A stretch of DNA of 64,000 nucleotides from Kribbella antiqua (GTDB lineage: Bacteria; Actinomycetota; Actinomycetes; Propionibacteriales; Kribbellaceae), in NCBI RefSeq assembly GCF_004345665.1, contig NZ_SLWR01000001.1:496001-560000 (forward strand), given 5' to 3'. The notes under the pieces were generated by a model. That model did no database searches. It was not told the origin of the DNA and saw only the letters and a program-made list of their open reading frames with translations. A program made the translations under genes and the position numbers. Positions 8,646 through 17,541 of this stretch are shown here, piece by piece (the stretch's first letter is position 1; every line of letters begins with the position of its first letter).

Positions 8646-9314
8646 CTGGTCGGCTAGAACCTCTTCCCGTGCAGGCGCCGGCGCCGGGGTAGGCGCGGGC
8701 ATCCAGAGCTTGCATTCGTCGATCGCGGCGACGAGCAGGTTGTACAGCCTGTCGTCGGGGTCCGGCACGCAGGCCTGCGAGATCCCTTCCACCGCGCAGG
8801 ACACGGCGCGTGGTGCCGTCCGGCGGGCGAAGTCGGGCGTACCCCGGTGTGCCCTGGAGGTGAAGGACCGCGCCCACTTGGTCGCGGCCGGGACCGCGTC
8901 GAGGGCCGCTTGCGACTCGGGCTCGAGGTCGTCCAGTGGACGCCCGTCGAGGATCGCCAGCTGCCTCTCCCCCACCAGCAGCGCTACGGCGAGGATGTAC
9001 TGCCGCTCCTGCGACACGACCGGCAGCGCGTGCTGGATGCACCGGGCCGCCACCCGCGCTACGACGTGTGGGTCGTCTGGGGTCAGGCCGATCACCGAAG
9101 GGATCAGCGGAGCCAGCCGAGCGCGGCCGGCGTCCGTCGTACAGTCGTTGACGTCACGCGCAACGCCCGCGAGCAACGGGTGCGTGCAGGCCGGGTGGTC
9201 CGACCATGGCTCACCTGCGAGGTAGGAGGCGAACTCCATGAAGCAGGCGCCTTTGCGTGGGTTGCGGTGCTTGCCCCGGCTCAGGACCGGTACGGCGAGA
9301 TCGAGATTGTTCAT
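8643..9314 (-). CDS. Unknown Cys/His-rich actinobacterial protein
   Basis: 223 residues, not assigned to a named family. The N-terminus is basic and contains KGACFMEFASYLAGEPWSDH followed by PACTHPLLAGVARDVNDC, a dense Cys/His/acid patch that could bind metal. The middle is helical, with further Cys and His residues (RCIQHALPVVSQERQYILA). The last ~20 residues are a Pro-Ala linker-like tail. No signal peptide or membrane segment. The start is ATG at 9314 with GGAG upstream; an in-frame GTG or TTG earlier would cross a 14-bp palindrome. It ends 10 bases before the dienelactone hydrolase gene. The upstream region holds tandem repeats listed separately. Confidence 0.7.
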   Translation of the reverse strand: MNNLDLAVPVLSRGKHRNPRKGACFMEFASYLAGEPWSDHPACTHPLLAGVARDVNDCTTDAGRARLAPLIPSVIGLTPDDPHVVARVAARCIQHALPVVSQERQYILAVALLVGERQLAILDGRPLDDLEPESQAALDAVPAATKWARSFTSRAHRGTPDFARRTAPRAVSCAVEGISQACVPDPDDRLYNLLVAAIDECKLWMPAPTPAPAPAREEVLADQ

Positions 9315-9323
9315 TGCACGCTC

Positions 9324-9337
9324 CAGGTACGTACCTG
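9324..9337. promoter_or_regulatory. 14-bp perfect palindrome before the unknown Cys/His gene
   Basis: CAGGTACGTACCTG is a perfect dyad placed 9 bases upstream of the ATG at 9314, around the ribosome-binding region. It may be an operator; no regulator is identified. Confidence 0.35.
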
Positions 9338-9389
9338 ACACCAGCATGCGCCGATTCGCCCCCGGACGCCACGGGTAACTGCCTCCGTA

Positions 9390-9431
9390 AGCACCTGGTT
9401 GTGGTTTGTGAGCACCCGGTTGTGTTTTGTG
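9390..9431. repeat. 21-bp tandem direct repeat, two copies plus a partial third
   Basis: Two adjacent 21-bp units (9390-9410 and 9411-9431) differ at two positions. Each begins AGCACC and ends TTTGTG. A partial third unit (AGCAGC) starts at 9432. The units sit in the 205-bp divergent region between the unknown gene (minus) and fadA (plus). The 21-bp period equals two helical turns, so a protein bound to each unit would lie on the same DNA face. Confidence 0.6.
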
Positions 9432-9454
9432 AGCAGCCGCACAGGGCGGGGTGG

Positions 9455-9484
9455 TTGGGCAGTTCTGTTACCGGCGGGTAGCAT
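9455..9484 (+). promoter_or_regulatory. Candidate fadAB promoter with overlapping dyad
   Basis: A possible -35 TTGGGC (9455-9460) and -10 TAGCAT (9479-9484) are 18 bases apart. The near-palindrome GTTACC-GGCG-GGTAGC (9467-9482) lies inside the spacer and overlaps the -10, the position of a repressor operator. The regulator is unknown. Confidence 0.4.
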
Positions 9485-9519
9485 CTGGGTAGCTTTCCCG
9501 ACCCCAGAGGAGGGCCCTC

Positions 9520-10719
9520 GTGCCCCGTGAGATCCGCGATGTCGTGTTCGTCGACGGCGTTCGCACCCCGTTCGGCAAGGCCAAGGGCCAGTACGCCGAG
9601 ACGCGCGCCGACGACCTGGTGATCAAGTGCATCCGGGAACTGCTCCGGCGGAACCCCCAGCTCCCGCCGGCCCGGGTGGACGAGGTCGCGATCGCGGCCA
9701 CCACCCAGATCGGCGATCAGGGCCTGACCATCGGCCGGACCGCGGCTCTGCTGGCCGGCCTGCCGAACACCACCCCCGGCTACGCCATCGACCGGATGTG
9801 CGCCGGCGCCATGACCGCCGTCACCACCACCGCCGCGGGCATCGCCTTCGGGGCGTACGACGTGGTCGTGGCCGGCGGCGTCGAGCACATGGGCCGGCAC
9901 CCGATGGGCGAAGGCGTCGACCCGAACCCGCGGATCATCTCCGAGAAGCTCGTCGACACCTCTGCCCTGGTGATGGGGTCGACCGCGGAGAACCTGCACG
10001 ACCGCTTCCCGAACATCACCAAGCAGCGCGCGGACGTCTTCGCCGCGGCCTCCCAGGAGAAGGCGGCCAAGGCCTACGCCAACGACCTGATCCAGCCGGA
10101 CCTCGTCCCGATCGCGACCCGGTCGGCCGAGCAGGGCTGGGGCTACGCGAGCACCGACGAGCCGATGCGCCCGGGCACCACGGTCGAGGACCTGGCCGGC
10201 CTGAAGACGCCGTTCCGCCCGCACGGCCGGGTCACCGCGGGCAACTCGGCTGGCATCAACGACGGCGCGACCGCGTGCGTACTCGCGTCCGCCGAAGCCG
10301 CCGAGGAACTCGGCCTGACCCCGAAGATGAAGCTGGTCTCGTACGGCTTCGCCGGCGTCGAGCCCGAGGTGATGGGCGTCGGCCCGGTCCCGGCGACCGA
10401 GAAGGCGCTCAAGCTGGCCGGGCTGACGATCGACGACATCCAGGCGTTCGAGGTGAACGAGGCGTTCGCGGTCCAGGTACTCGCGTTCCTGGAGCACTAC
10501 GGCATCGCCGACGACGACCCGCGGGTCAACCCGTACGGCGGCGCGATCGCCTACGGCCACCCGCTGGCGTCGTCCGGCGTCCGGCTGATGAACCAGCTGG
10601 CCAAGCAGTTCGAGCAGCGCCCGGAGGTCCGGTACGGCCTGACCACGATGTGCGTCGGCCTCGGCATGGGCGGCACCGTGATCTGGGAGAACCCCAACTG
10701 GGAGGGTCAGGCAGCATGA
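9520..10719 (+). CDS. fadA: Acetyl-CoA acyltransferase (thiolase), FadA
   Basis: Thiolytic cleavage of 3-ketoacyl-CoA in beta-oxidation. 399 residues with the complete thiolase set: Cys94 in DRMCAGAMTAV (acyl-enzyme nucleophile), the FEVNEAFA segment, His347 in YGHPLASSG and Cys378 in TTMCVGLGMGG (acid/base). Length is normal. GTG start at 9520 with GAGGAGG a few bases upstream. The stop overlaps the fadB ATG (ATGA), so the two subunits of the oxidation complex are co-translated. A promoter with an overlapping dyad lies upstream. Confidence 0.96.
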   Translation: MPREIRDVVFVDGVRTPFGKAKGQYAETRADDLVIKCIRELLRRNPQLPPARVDEVAIAATTQIGDQGLTIGRTAALLAGLPNTTPGYAIDRMCAGAMTAVTTTAAGIAFGAYDVVVAGGVEHMGRHPMGEGVDPNPRIISEKLVDTSALVMGSTAENLHDRFPNITKQRADVFAAASQEKAAKAYANDLIQPDLVPIATRSAEQGWGYASTDEPMRPGTTVEDLAGLKTPFRPHGRVTAGNSAGINDGATACVLASAEAAEELGLTPKMKLVSYGFAGVEPEVMGVGPVPATEKALKLAGLTIDDIQAFEVNEAFAVQVLAFLEHYGIADDDPRVNPYGGAIAYGHPLASSGVRLMNQLAKQFEQRPEVRYGLTTMCVGLGMGGTVIWENPNWEGQAA

Positions 10720-12827
10720 GCTTGCAGGAACTGATTGACGCCGCCGTCGCGATCGAGACCGACGAGGTCGTCACGCAGGCGCACTCCCGGGACGTTGTGC
10801 TGCCGGGCAAAGCGGGGCTGATGGCGCTGATCACGCTCGACAACGGGCATGACCACACCAAGCCGAACACCTTCGGGCCGGAGGGCCTGGCGTCGCTGAA
10901 CACCGCGATCGACGCCGCGCTGGCGCGTGACGAGGTCGTGGCCATCGGCGTCACCGGCAAGCCGTTCATCCTGGCCGCGGGTGCCGATCTGACCGGCGTA
11001 CCGAAGCTGACCGATCGGGAGCAGGCGCTCAACCTCGGCCGGATCGGGCATGGCGTGATGCGCAAGCTCGTCGACGGCGGGAAGCCTTCGTTCGCCTTCG
11101 TCAACGGCGTGGCGCTCGGCGGCGGGCTCGAGGTCGCGCTGCACGCCACCTACCGCACCGTCTCGGCCGCGGCCGGCATGCTCGCGACGCCCGAGGTCTT
11201 CCTCGGCCTGATCCCCGGCTGGGGCGGCAACTTCCTGCTGCCGAACCTGATCGGTGCCGACAAGGCGGTCAAGGTCGTCGTCGAGAACGCCCTGAACCAG
11301 AACAAGATGCTGACCGGGCCGGAGGCGGTGCAGTTCGGCATCGGCGACGTACTGCTGGACTCGGCCGACTTCCTGGAGCAGTCGCTGCTGTGGGCGAGCA
11401 AGGTGCTCACTGGTTCGGTTGTCGTCGAGCGGGCGGAGATCGACCGCGGTGAGGCATGGGACGCGGCTGTTGCTCGAGGCAAGGGCTTTGCCGACCTCAA
11501 GGTGAGTGGTGCGGCACCGGCGCCGTACCGGGCGCTCGACCTGATCGCGGCCGCCAAGGACAACGACCGCGACCGTGGTTTTGCGGCCGAGGACGAGGCG
11601 CTCGCCGATCTGATCATGAGCGAGGAGCTGCGCAGCGGTCTGTACGCGTTCGACCTGGTCAACAAGCGGGCCAAGCGGCCGGCCGGTGCGCCGGACAAGT
11701 CGCTCGCCCGCCCGGTCAGCAAGGTCGGTGTCGTCGGTGCCGGCCTGATGGCAGGTCAGCTCGCGCTTTTGTTCGTACGGCGGCTCGAGGTGCCCGTCGT
11801 ACTCACGGATCTCGACCAGGAGCGGGTGGACCGCGGGGTCGGGTACGTGCACGGCGAGATCGACAAGCTGCTCGCGAAGGGCCGGCTGCGCTCCGACAAG
11901 GCGAACCAGCTGAAGGCGCTGGTGACGGGCTCGGTCGACCGGTCGGTCTTTGCCGACGCGGACTTCGTCATCGAGGCGGTGTTCGAGGAACTGCAGCTGA
12001 AGAAGACGATCTTCGCCGACCTGGAGAAGATCATCCGGCCGGACGCGATCCTCGCGACCAACACCTCGTCGTTGTCGGTGACCGAGATGGCCGCGGAGCT
12101 GGAGCACCCGGAGCGGGTGGTCGGGTTCCACTTCTTCAACCCGGTCGCCGTACTGCCGCTGCTGGAGATCATCCGGGCGGACCAGACCGACGACGCGTCG
12201 CTGGCCACCGCGTTCGCGGTCGGCAAGACGCTGAAGAAGTCGTGCGTGCTGGTCAAGGACGCGCCGGCGTTCGTGGTGAACCGGCTGCTGACCCGCTTCC
12301 TGGGTGAGGTCAGCGCGGCGGTCGACGAGGGCACGCCGATCCCTGCCGCCGACAAGGCGCTGTCTGCGTTGGGTCTGCCGATGCCGCCGTTCGTGCTGCT
12401 GCAGCTGGTCGGCCTGCCGGTCGCGCTGCATGTGGCGGAGACGATGAACCGGGCCTACCCGGACCGGTTCGCGGTGTCGCCGAACCTCGCCAAGGTCGTT
12501 GCCGCAGGCAAGAGCTCGTTCTACCTGTGGCCGGAGGGCAAGCCGGTGGTGGACCCGGAGGTCGAGGCCCTGGTCACGGTCGGCGACAAGCCGTCCTCGC
12601 CGGACGAACTCCGGACCCGGGTGCTGACCGCCCTCGCCGAGGAAATCCACATCATGCTCGACGAGGGCGTCGTAGCGGAGGCCCAAGACATCGACCTCTG
12701 CCTCCTCCTCGGCGCCGGCTGGCCCTTCCACCTCGGCGGCATCACGCCGTACCTGGACCGGTCAGGCATCTCGGAGAAGGTCAACGGCTCGCGCTTCCTC
12801 CCCAAGGGCGTCGCCAGCCTCGCCTAG
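10716..12827 (+). CDS. fadB: Fatty acid oxidation multifunctional protein FadB (enoyl-CoA hydratase / 3-hydroxyacyl-CoA dehydrogenase)
   Basis: 703 residues. The N-terminal crotonase domain carries the two catalytic acids, Glu139 in LGGGLEVALHATYR and Glu160 in ATPEVFLGLIPGWGG. The dehydrogenase half starts around residue 335 with the NAD site VGVVGAGLMAGQLAL. It includes catalytic His472 in VVGFHFFNPVAVLPLLEI and the C-terminal helical domain. Together with FadA it performs hydration, oxidation and thiolysis. The ATG overlaps the fadA stop. A strong hairpin follows the stop codon. Confidence 0.96.
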   Translation: MSLQELIDAAVAIETDEVVTQAHSRDVVLPGKAGLMALITLDNGHDHTKPNTFGPEGLASLNTAIDAALARDEVVAIGVTGKPFILAAGADLTGVPKLTDREQALNLGRIGHGVMRKLVDGGKPSFAFVNGVALGGGLEVALHATYRTVSAAAGMLATPEVFLGLIPGWGGNFLLPNLIGADKAVKVVVENALNQNKMLTGPEAVQFGIGDVLLDSADFLEQSLLWASKVLTGSVVVERAEIDRGEAWDAAVARGKGFADLKVSGAAPAPYRALDLIAAAKDNDRDRGFAAEDEALADLIMSEELRSGLYAFDLVNKRAKRPAGAPDKSLARPVSKVGVVGAGLMAGQLALLFVRRLEVPVVLTDLDQERVDRGVGYVHGEIDKLLAKGRLRSDKANQLKALVTGSVDRSVFADADFVIEAVFEELQLKKTIFADLEKIIRPDAILATNTSSLSVTEMAAELEHPERVVGFHFFNPVAVLPLLEIIRADQTDDASLATAFAVGKTLKKSCVLVKDAPAFVVNRLLTRFLGEVSAAVDEGTPIPAADKALSALGLPMPPFVLLQLVGLPVALHVAETMNRAYPDRFAVSPNLAKVVAAGKSSFYLWPEGKPVVDPEVEALVTVGDKPSSPDELRTRVLTALAEEIHIMLDEGVVAEAQDIDLCLLLGAGWPFHLGGITPYLDRSGISEKVNGSRFLPKGVASLA

Positions 12828-12831
12828 AACC

Positions 12832-12882
12832 GCTGGGGGTCGGTGCGGCGCCGGAAGCCCGCTCCGGCCCCCAGCAGCTTTT
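12832..12882 (+). terminator. Rho-independent terminator after fadAB
   Basis: GCTGGGGG-T-CGG (12832-12843) pairs with CCGG-CCCCCAGC (12864-12875). A T-run follows at 12879-12882. It starts 5 bases after the fadB stop and may also serve the convergent small gene ending at 12881. Confidence 0.75.
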
Positions 12883-13213
12883 ACACCTCCGAGAGCGGCG
12901 TGTGATCGCGCCTCCTCTGGACCGCCAGGGTGATGCCGAGTGCGGCCGCGCCGAAGGCGATCCCGCCCAGTGCTCCGAGCGCGACCGAGGTCGCGTCCAG
13001 CGCACTCCCCTGGGTTGACACTGTCGGTGCCGGCTGGTCCCCGTACCCGGGATAGCCGGACCCTTCGTCCGGCCAGTCGTACGGAACCAGCGGACTGCTC
13101 TGAGATCCTCGATCGGGATCCACTGGGACGGCTGACGCTTCCGGAGCGGCTACTGCGGCGAACGCGAGTACGGCGAACGCTGCGGCAACGTGGTGACTTC
13201 TGTGCTCGGACAT
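12881..13213 (-). CDS. Small exported or membrane-anchored protein of unknown function
   Basis: 110 residues. Residues 1-28 look like a signal peptide (HHVAAAFAVLAFAAVAAPEASA). A Pro/Asp/Gly/Tyr-rich extracytoplasmic stretch of ~45 residues follows (WPDEGSGYPGYGDQPAP). A C-terminal hydrophobic helix (SVALGALGGIAFGAAALGIT) ends in a basic QRRRDH tail. This layout resembles wall- or membrane-anchored surface proteins, but no LPXTG motif is present. ATG at 13213 with GGAGGAG directly upstream. Divergent from the STAND/WD40 gene and shares its 125-bp repeat-containing intergenic region. Confidence 0.75.
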   Translation of the reverse strand: MSEHRSHHVAAAFAVLAFAAVAAPEASAVPVDPDRGSQSSPLVPYDWPDEGSGYPGYGDQPAPTVSTQGSALDATSVALGALGGIAFGAAALGITLAVQRRRDHTPLSEV

Positions 13214-13258
13214 TTCTCCTCCAGTCCATCGCTTGATGTCTCCGTTGTCGCGCGGACC

Positions 13259-13299
13259 GGTATCGCGCCGCCCAGGCCCGGTATCACGGCGGTATCGCG
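13259..13299. promoter_or_regulatory. Three 9-bp direct repeats spaced 21 and 11 bp (SARP-like operator)
   Basis: GGTATCGCG at 13259, GGTATCACG at 13280 and GGTATCGCG at 13291 are on the same strand with start-to-start distances of 21 and 11 bp, two and one helical turns. SARP/BTAD regulators are known to bind direct repeats with 11- or 22-bp phasing. The adjacent gene encodes a protein beginning with that DNA-binding module, so autoregulation is a reasonable inference. Confidence 0.55.
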
Positions 13300-13303
13300 G
13301 CCA

Positions 13304-13323
13304 TTGACGCCGTCGTACGACGG
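13304..13323. promoter_or_regulatory. -35-like TTGACG and a 14-bp palindrome before the STAND gene
   Basis: TTGACG (13304-13309) follows the direct repeats, and the perfect dyad CCGTCGTACGACGG (13310-13323) follows it, 15 bases before the ATG at 13339. A -10 at 17-bp spacing would be the weak GACAGT at 13327, placing transcription start close to the ATG. Confidence 0.35.
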
Positions 13324-13338
13324 GTCGACAGTCGAGGG

Positions 13339-16300
13339 ATGGGTATCGGTGTTCTCGGGCCCATCGCGATCGAGGGGGATCAGAAGACTCTCGGACGACG
13401 TGACCGGGTCGTAGTCGCAGCGCTGGCAGTACACCCTGGGGACGTCGTCAGCGCTGAGCAGCTTGCTGACGTGTTGTGGGGCGAGCGGCTGCCACCGTCC
13501 TGGCCGAAGGTGGTGCAGGGCTGCGTGATGCGGCTCCGGAAGGTCCTCGGCGCGCATGCGATCGAGACATTGCCCCTCGGGTACCGGCTCGCCGTACCGC
13601 TCGACGAGATCGATGCCCAGCGATTCGATCGCGCCGTGGTGCGTGCTCGCGACCTGCTGGCGGCCGGGCAACCCGAGCGATCGGCTGTGGTTCTCGCGGA
13701 TGCGCTCACGTTGTGGCGCGGCCTACCGCTGACCGAGCTGGACGGCTGGGACACGGCTCGGATCGAGGCGTCGCGACTGACGGAACTACGGCACACCGCC
13801 GACGAGTTGTACGTCGAGTCGGCGTTGCGATCGGGTCAGTTCGACACTGTGCTCGCCACGGCGCAGGCCCTGGTGACCGAAGCCCCGCTGCGGGAACGTC
13901 GCTGGGTCCTGCTGGCCACGGCGCAGTACCAGGCCGGCCGTCAGGGCGAGGCGCTGCGAACAATCCACCGGCTGCGAACCGTGCTGAACCGCGACCTCGC
14001 CCTCGATCCCAACGCCGATGTCGATGCACTGGAGCAGGCGATCCTCCGCCAGGACCCGTCCTTGGTCGCAGCCAGCGCATTGCCGGAACCGAGCCCGATC
14101 TGCCCGTACCCGGGCCTGCAGCCGTACGACGTCGACGACGCCGACAGCTTCTTCGGCCGCGACTCCGACATCGCGGCGTGCCTGCGCAAACTGACCGACA
14201 ACTCGGTGCTGGCCGTGGCCGGCCCGTCCGGCTGCGGCAAGTCCTCGCTGGTCCGGGCGGGCGTGGCGGCCGCGTTGCGCCGGGACGGCAAGCGCGTCGT
14301 CGTGATGACCCCGGGTCCGCATCCGTCCGCCTCGTTGGCGGCTGCGATGACCGGTACGACGGCGCCGGCGCTGCTCGTGGACCAGTTCGAGGAGGCATTC
14401 TCGCTCTGCCACGATGCCAACGAGCGAGAAGCATTCCTGACCGCTCTCAGCGCGCATGAAGGGCCGCTGATCATGTCGATCCGCGCCGATCGGCTGACTG
14501 ACGTCTCCACCAGTCCGGCCTTCGCGCGGATCGTCGAACGCGGGCTCTACTTGCTGTCCGGCATGACACCGGACAATCTACGGGCAGCGATCGAGGAGCC
14601 CGCCCGCCGGGCATCGCTGGTCGTCGAGCCTGGGTTGGTCGACCTCCTCGTCAACGAGGTCGCCGACCAGCCGGGCGCGCTACCGCTGATGTCGCACGCT
14701 CTGCGCGAGACCTGGCAGCGCCGCGAGGGCCGCACGCTCACGGTCTCCGGCTACAACGCGTCCGGTGGCATTCGCGGCGCCGTCGCCCAGACCGCCGAAG
14801 AGGTGCACGAACGGATCTCACCGGAGCAACGAGCGGTCTTGCGCGACCTGTTCCTGCGGCTGGTCGCCCCGGGCCAGGAGGGTGAGCCGGTCCGCAGCCG
14901 CGTTCCACGCCGGCTCGTGGTGACTCGTGCGGACGACGACACGATGATCGACCTGCTGGTGGCCTCGAGGCTGATTACCAGCGACGCCGGTGTCGTCGAG
15001 CTTGCGCACGAATCCCTGGTCCGCGCCTGGCCACGATTGCGCGGCTGGCTTGACGAGGACCTGGAGGGCCGGCGCATCCTGCACCACCTGGTCGCCGCGG
15101 CAGACTCCTGGAACAACCTCGGCCGTCCAGAAAGCGAGCTCTACCGCGGCGTCCGCCTCGCCAAAGCCCTGGACTGGCAGGAACGTACGACGCCCACGCT
15201 GACCCCCGTCGAGGAAGACTTCCTTGCCTCAAGCAAGCGATTGTCCGAGGCAGAACTGCGCGCTGCCGAAACCCGGGCTCGCCAGCAACTGAAGGTCAAC
15301 CGCCGCCTCCGCACCGCCCTTGCCACCGGCGCCTTCCTCCTGGTCGGCGCACTGATCGCCGGCCTGGTCGCCGTCCGCCAAGCCGACCGAGCCGAACAAG
15401 CCGCCACCAGGGAACTGGCTCGGCAGGTCGGCGCCCGAGCCCTGCTGACCGAGGACATCAGCCAGTCGATCCTGCTCGCGGCGCAGGGTGTGCACCTGGA
15501 CGACTCCGCCGAGACCCGGGCCAACCTCGTGGCCGCGATGAACAAACAGCCGCTGCTGGTCGGGTCCGCGTCCGCCCCTCTGGGTCTGATCGAGTTCCTC
15601 GAGGTCTCGCCCGACGGCACCCGAATCGTCTCCGGCGACAACAACGTGACGATCCACTTGCAGGACGCGCGGTCAGGCAAGGTACTGCACTCGTACAGCT
15701 TTGGTCCCGTCGCGGCGGACCAGGACACCTTCACCAAAGCGAAGTTCAGTCCGGACGGCCGCCTGGTCGCGGCCCTCGCCGCGAATCCTGACCAGCAACT
15801 CGATCCCCGCTGGCCACTCATGCTGTTGAGCGCCGACACCTTGGAGCCCGTGACGCCGCAGCCGGCGCTTCCGCCGATGGACGAACTGCGCTTCGACAGC
15901 GTCGCCTTCAGTGCAAACGGTCGCTACCTTGCCGCCGGCGTCTTTGGCGCGGACTACGAGTCCACCGCCTACGGTCTGGTCTGGGACGTCCACGACCTTG
16001 GCAGGCCACCACGCAAGCTGCGGATGACCAATGCCAGCCAGAGCGTCGTCCTCAGCCCGGACGGCCGCACGATCTACGGCCAGTGGCCGCTCACCGCCTA
16101 CGACGTCGCCAGCGGCAAGCTGTTGTGGCAACGGAAAGATCTCCTAGGTGGGCCCTACTTCGACACATCCGTCGGCCCTCCCATCGCGGCCCTCACCAGG
16201 AGCGGAGACCTGCTGGCGTTTCAGCACCCTGGCCCGGAGCCGAGCGAGCGGACGACGACAACGCTGGTGGACGCGCGTACGGGCGACACAGTCAAGGAGT

Positions 16301-17541
16301 TGAGTAGTCAGACCGATCCACCTCTTGACATGGCCTTCTCCGGCGACGGCAAGCTCCTGGCTACGGCGCAGTCCGGCGGAGAGGTCGTCATCTGGGATGT
16401 TGCCGACCGGGTCCCACGTCTTCGTCTCAAGACAACCGAAGCGTCGTGGGCCGTTGCTTTCAGCCCGGACGCGCGGAAGCTCTACAGCGGCGGGGACGAC
16501 GGCATCCTGCGGATCTACGATCTCAGCGGTCAGCGGCCCTATCTTCGCTCGACGCAAACCGCTCCCGCAGGCCAGTACCTGCATGTCCTCGCCTCCGACA
16601 ACGGACAGAAAACCGCCTACTTGTGGCGACACGGCAAGACCTCCTGGCTGAGGATCGCCGACGCCGCCACCGGCAGCATGACGACACCCACCCGTCTCGG
16701 CATCGACCTGCAGTCGGCAGCACGGACGCCGGCGGCGTGGCACCCGAGTGGCCAGGAGTTGGCGGTCCACGATCTCCAGACCATCCAGACCATCGACGCG
16801 GCGACCGGCAAGGTTCGCAGCGAACGCCGCGCCGGCGACGTGACCACGGTTGCTTATGTCGACGACGGCAAGCACATCGCCGTCGGCTGGAAGGAAGGCG
16901 TCTACTACTTCGATCCGGATCTTTCAACCGCCAGGTTGATATCAGGCTTCTTTACGGACTGCTGCGTTGCTACGTCGAAGGACGGTGCGACGATGGCGCT
17001 CTTCCAGAACCACGACGGCGTATCCCGGCAGAACTGGCGAATCGTCCACGCAGCCACTGGCACGGACATCCGGAGTGGAGGCCTTCCCGTTCGCATCAAC
17101 TCCACCGCCTACTCGCCCGATGGCCGGCTGATCGCAGGCACAGGAGCCGACGGTGCGGTGCTTACCATCGACACCCAATCGGGCACAGTCAAGCGAGCAG
17201 CGGCGAGCGGACACACCGAGGCGGGCATCAGCATCCGCTTCTCCCCTGACGGCAGACGCATGGTGTCAGGTGCCGCGGACGGCACCGTCAGCCTCTGGGA
17301 TGCCGGCACCCTCGACCTCCTGGGCACCGTCACTGTAGACAGGGCTGTCGCAGTTCGCCCGGCCTTCACCGGCGGCAGCGACATCGTCACGATCGCGGCG
17401 TACGACGGCAAGACCTACCAATGGGACACACGCATCGACCGGACTCTCGCGTATGCCTGCGCGATGGCGGGTCGCAACCTGACCGCCGGCGAGTGGACCC
17501 AAGCGTTCGGCGATCGGCCGTACGAGAAGACTTGTCCCTAG
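13339..17541 (+). CDS. SARP/BTAD - STAND NTPase (nSTAND1) - WD40 signalling protein
   Basis: 1400 residues. 1-95: winged-helix DNA-binding domain of OmpR/SARP type ([26 protein letters not shown]). 100-245: bacterial transcriptional activation (BTAD) helical repeats. ~265-560: STAND NTPase with FFGRDSDI, Walker [11 protein letters not shown] (~295) and Walker [12 protein letters not shown] (~344). ~656-680: one hydrophobic, probably membrane-spanning helix, preceded by a charged segment. ~745-1375: WD40-like beta-propeller repeats ([20 protein letters not shown] and similar). The C-terminus [14 protein letters not shown]...TCP is common in WD40 STAND proteins. Likely a signal-dependent switch that binds DNA; the ligand is unknown. 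A membrane helix between a DNA-binding and a propeller domain suggests an extracytoplasmic propeller. Converges on the HEXXH gene with a 4-base overlap. Confidence 0.9.
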   Translation: MGIGVLGPIAIEGDQKTLGRRDRVVVAALAVHPGDVVSAEQLADVLWGERLPPSWPKVVQGCVMRLRKVLGAHAIETLPLGYRLAVPLDEIDAQRFDRAVVRARDLLAAGQPERSAVVLADALTLWRGLPLTELDGWDTARIEASRLTELRHTADELYVESALRSGQFDTVLATAQALVTEAPLRERRWVLLATAQYQAGRQGEALRTIHRLRTVLNRDLALDPNADVDALEQAILRQDPSLVAASALPEPSPICPYPGLQPYDVDDADSFFGRDSDIAACLRKLTDNSVLAVAGPSGCGKSSLVRAGVAAALRRDGKRVVVMTPGPHPSASLAAAMTGTTAPALLVDQFEEAFSLCHDANEREAFLTALSAHEGPLIMSIRADRLTDVSTSPAFARIVERGLYLLSGMTPDNLRAAIEEPARRASLVVEPGLVDLLVNEVADQPGALPLMSHALRETWQRREGRTLTVSGYNASGGIRGAVAQTAEEVHERISPEQRAVLRDLFLRLVAPGQEGEPVRSRVPRRLVVTRADDDTMIDLLVASRLITSDAGVVELAHESLVRAWPRLRGWLDEDLEGRRILHHLVAAADSWNNLGRPESELYRGVRLAKALDWQERTTPTLTPVEEDFLASSKRLSEAELRAAETRARQQLKVNRRLRTALATGAFLLVGALIAGLVAVRQADRAEQAATRELARQVGARALLTEDISQSILLAAQGVHLDDSAETRANLVAAMNKQPLLVGSASAPLGLIEFLEVSPDGTRIVSGDNNVTIHLQDARSGKVLHSYSFGPVAADQDTFTKAKFSPDGRLVAALAANPDQQLDPRWPLMLLSADTLEPVTPQPALPPMDELRFDSVAFSANGRYLAAGVFGADYESTAYGLVWDVHDLGRPPRKLRMTNASQSVVLSPDGRTIYGQWPLTAYDVASGKLLWQRKDLLGGPYFDTSVGPPIAALTRSGDLLAFQHPGPEPSERTTTTLVDARTGDTVKELSSQTDPPLDMAFSGDGKLLATAQSGGEVVIWDVADRVPRLRLKTTEASWAVAFSPDARKLYSGGDDGILRIYDLSGQRPYLRSTQTAPAGQYLHVLASDNGQKTAYLWRHGKTSWLRIADAATGSMTTPTRLGIDLQSAARTPAAWHPSGQELAVHDLQTIQTIDAATGKVRSERRAGDVTTVAYVDDGKHIAVGWKEGVYYFDPDLSTARLISGFFTDCCVATSKDGATMALFQNHDGVSRQNWRIVHAATGTDIRSGGLPVRINSTAYSPDGRLIAGTGADGAVLTIDTQSGTVKRAAASGHTEAGISIRFSPDGRRMVSGAADGTVSLWDAGTLDLLGTVTVDRAVAVRPAFTGGSDIVTIAAYDGKTYQWDTRIDRTLAYACAMAGRNLTAGEWTQAFGDRPYEKTCP

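Noticed and set aside
9627..10715. N-terminal extension of the fadB frame through fadA
   Set aside because: The first ~360 residues are a His/Arg-rich shadow of fadA; homology and the ATGA overlap place the fadB start at 10716.
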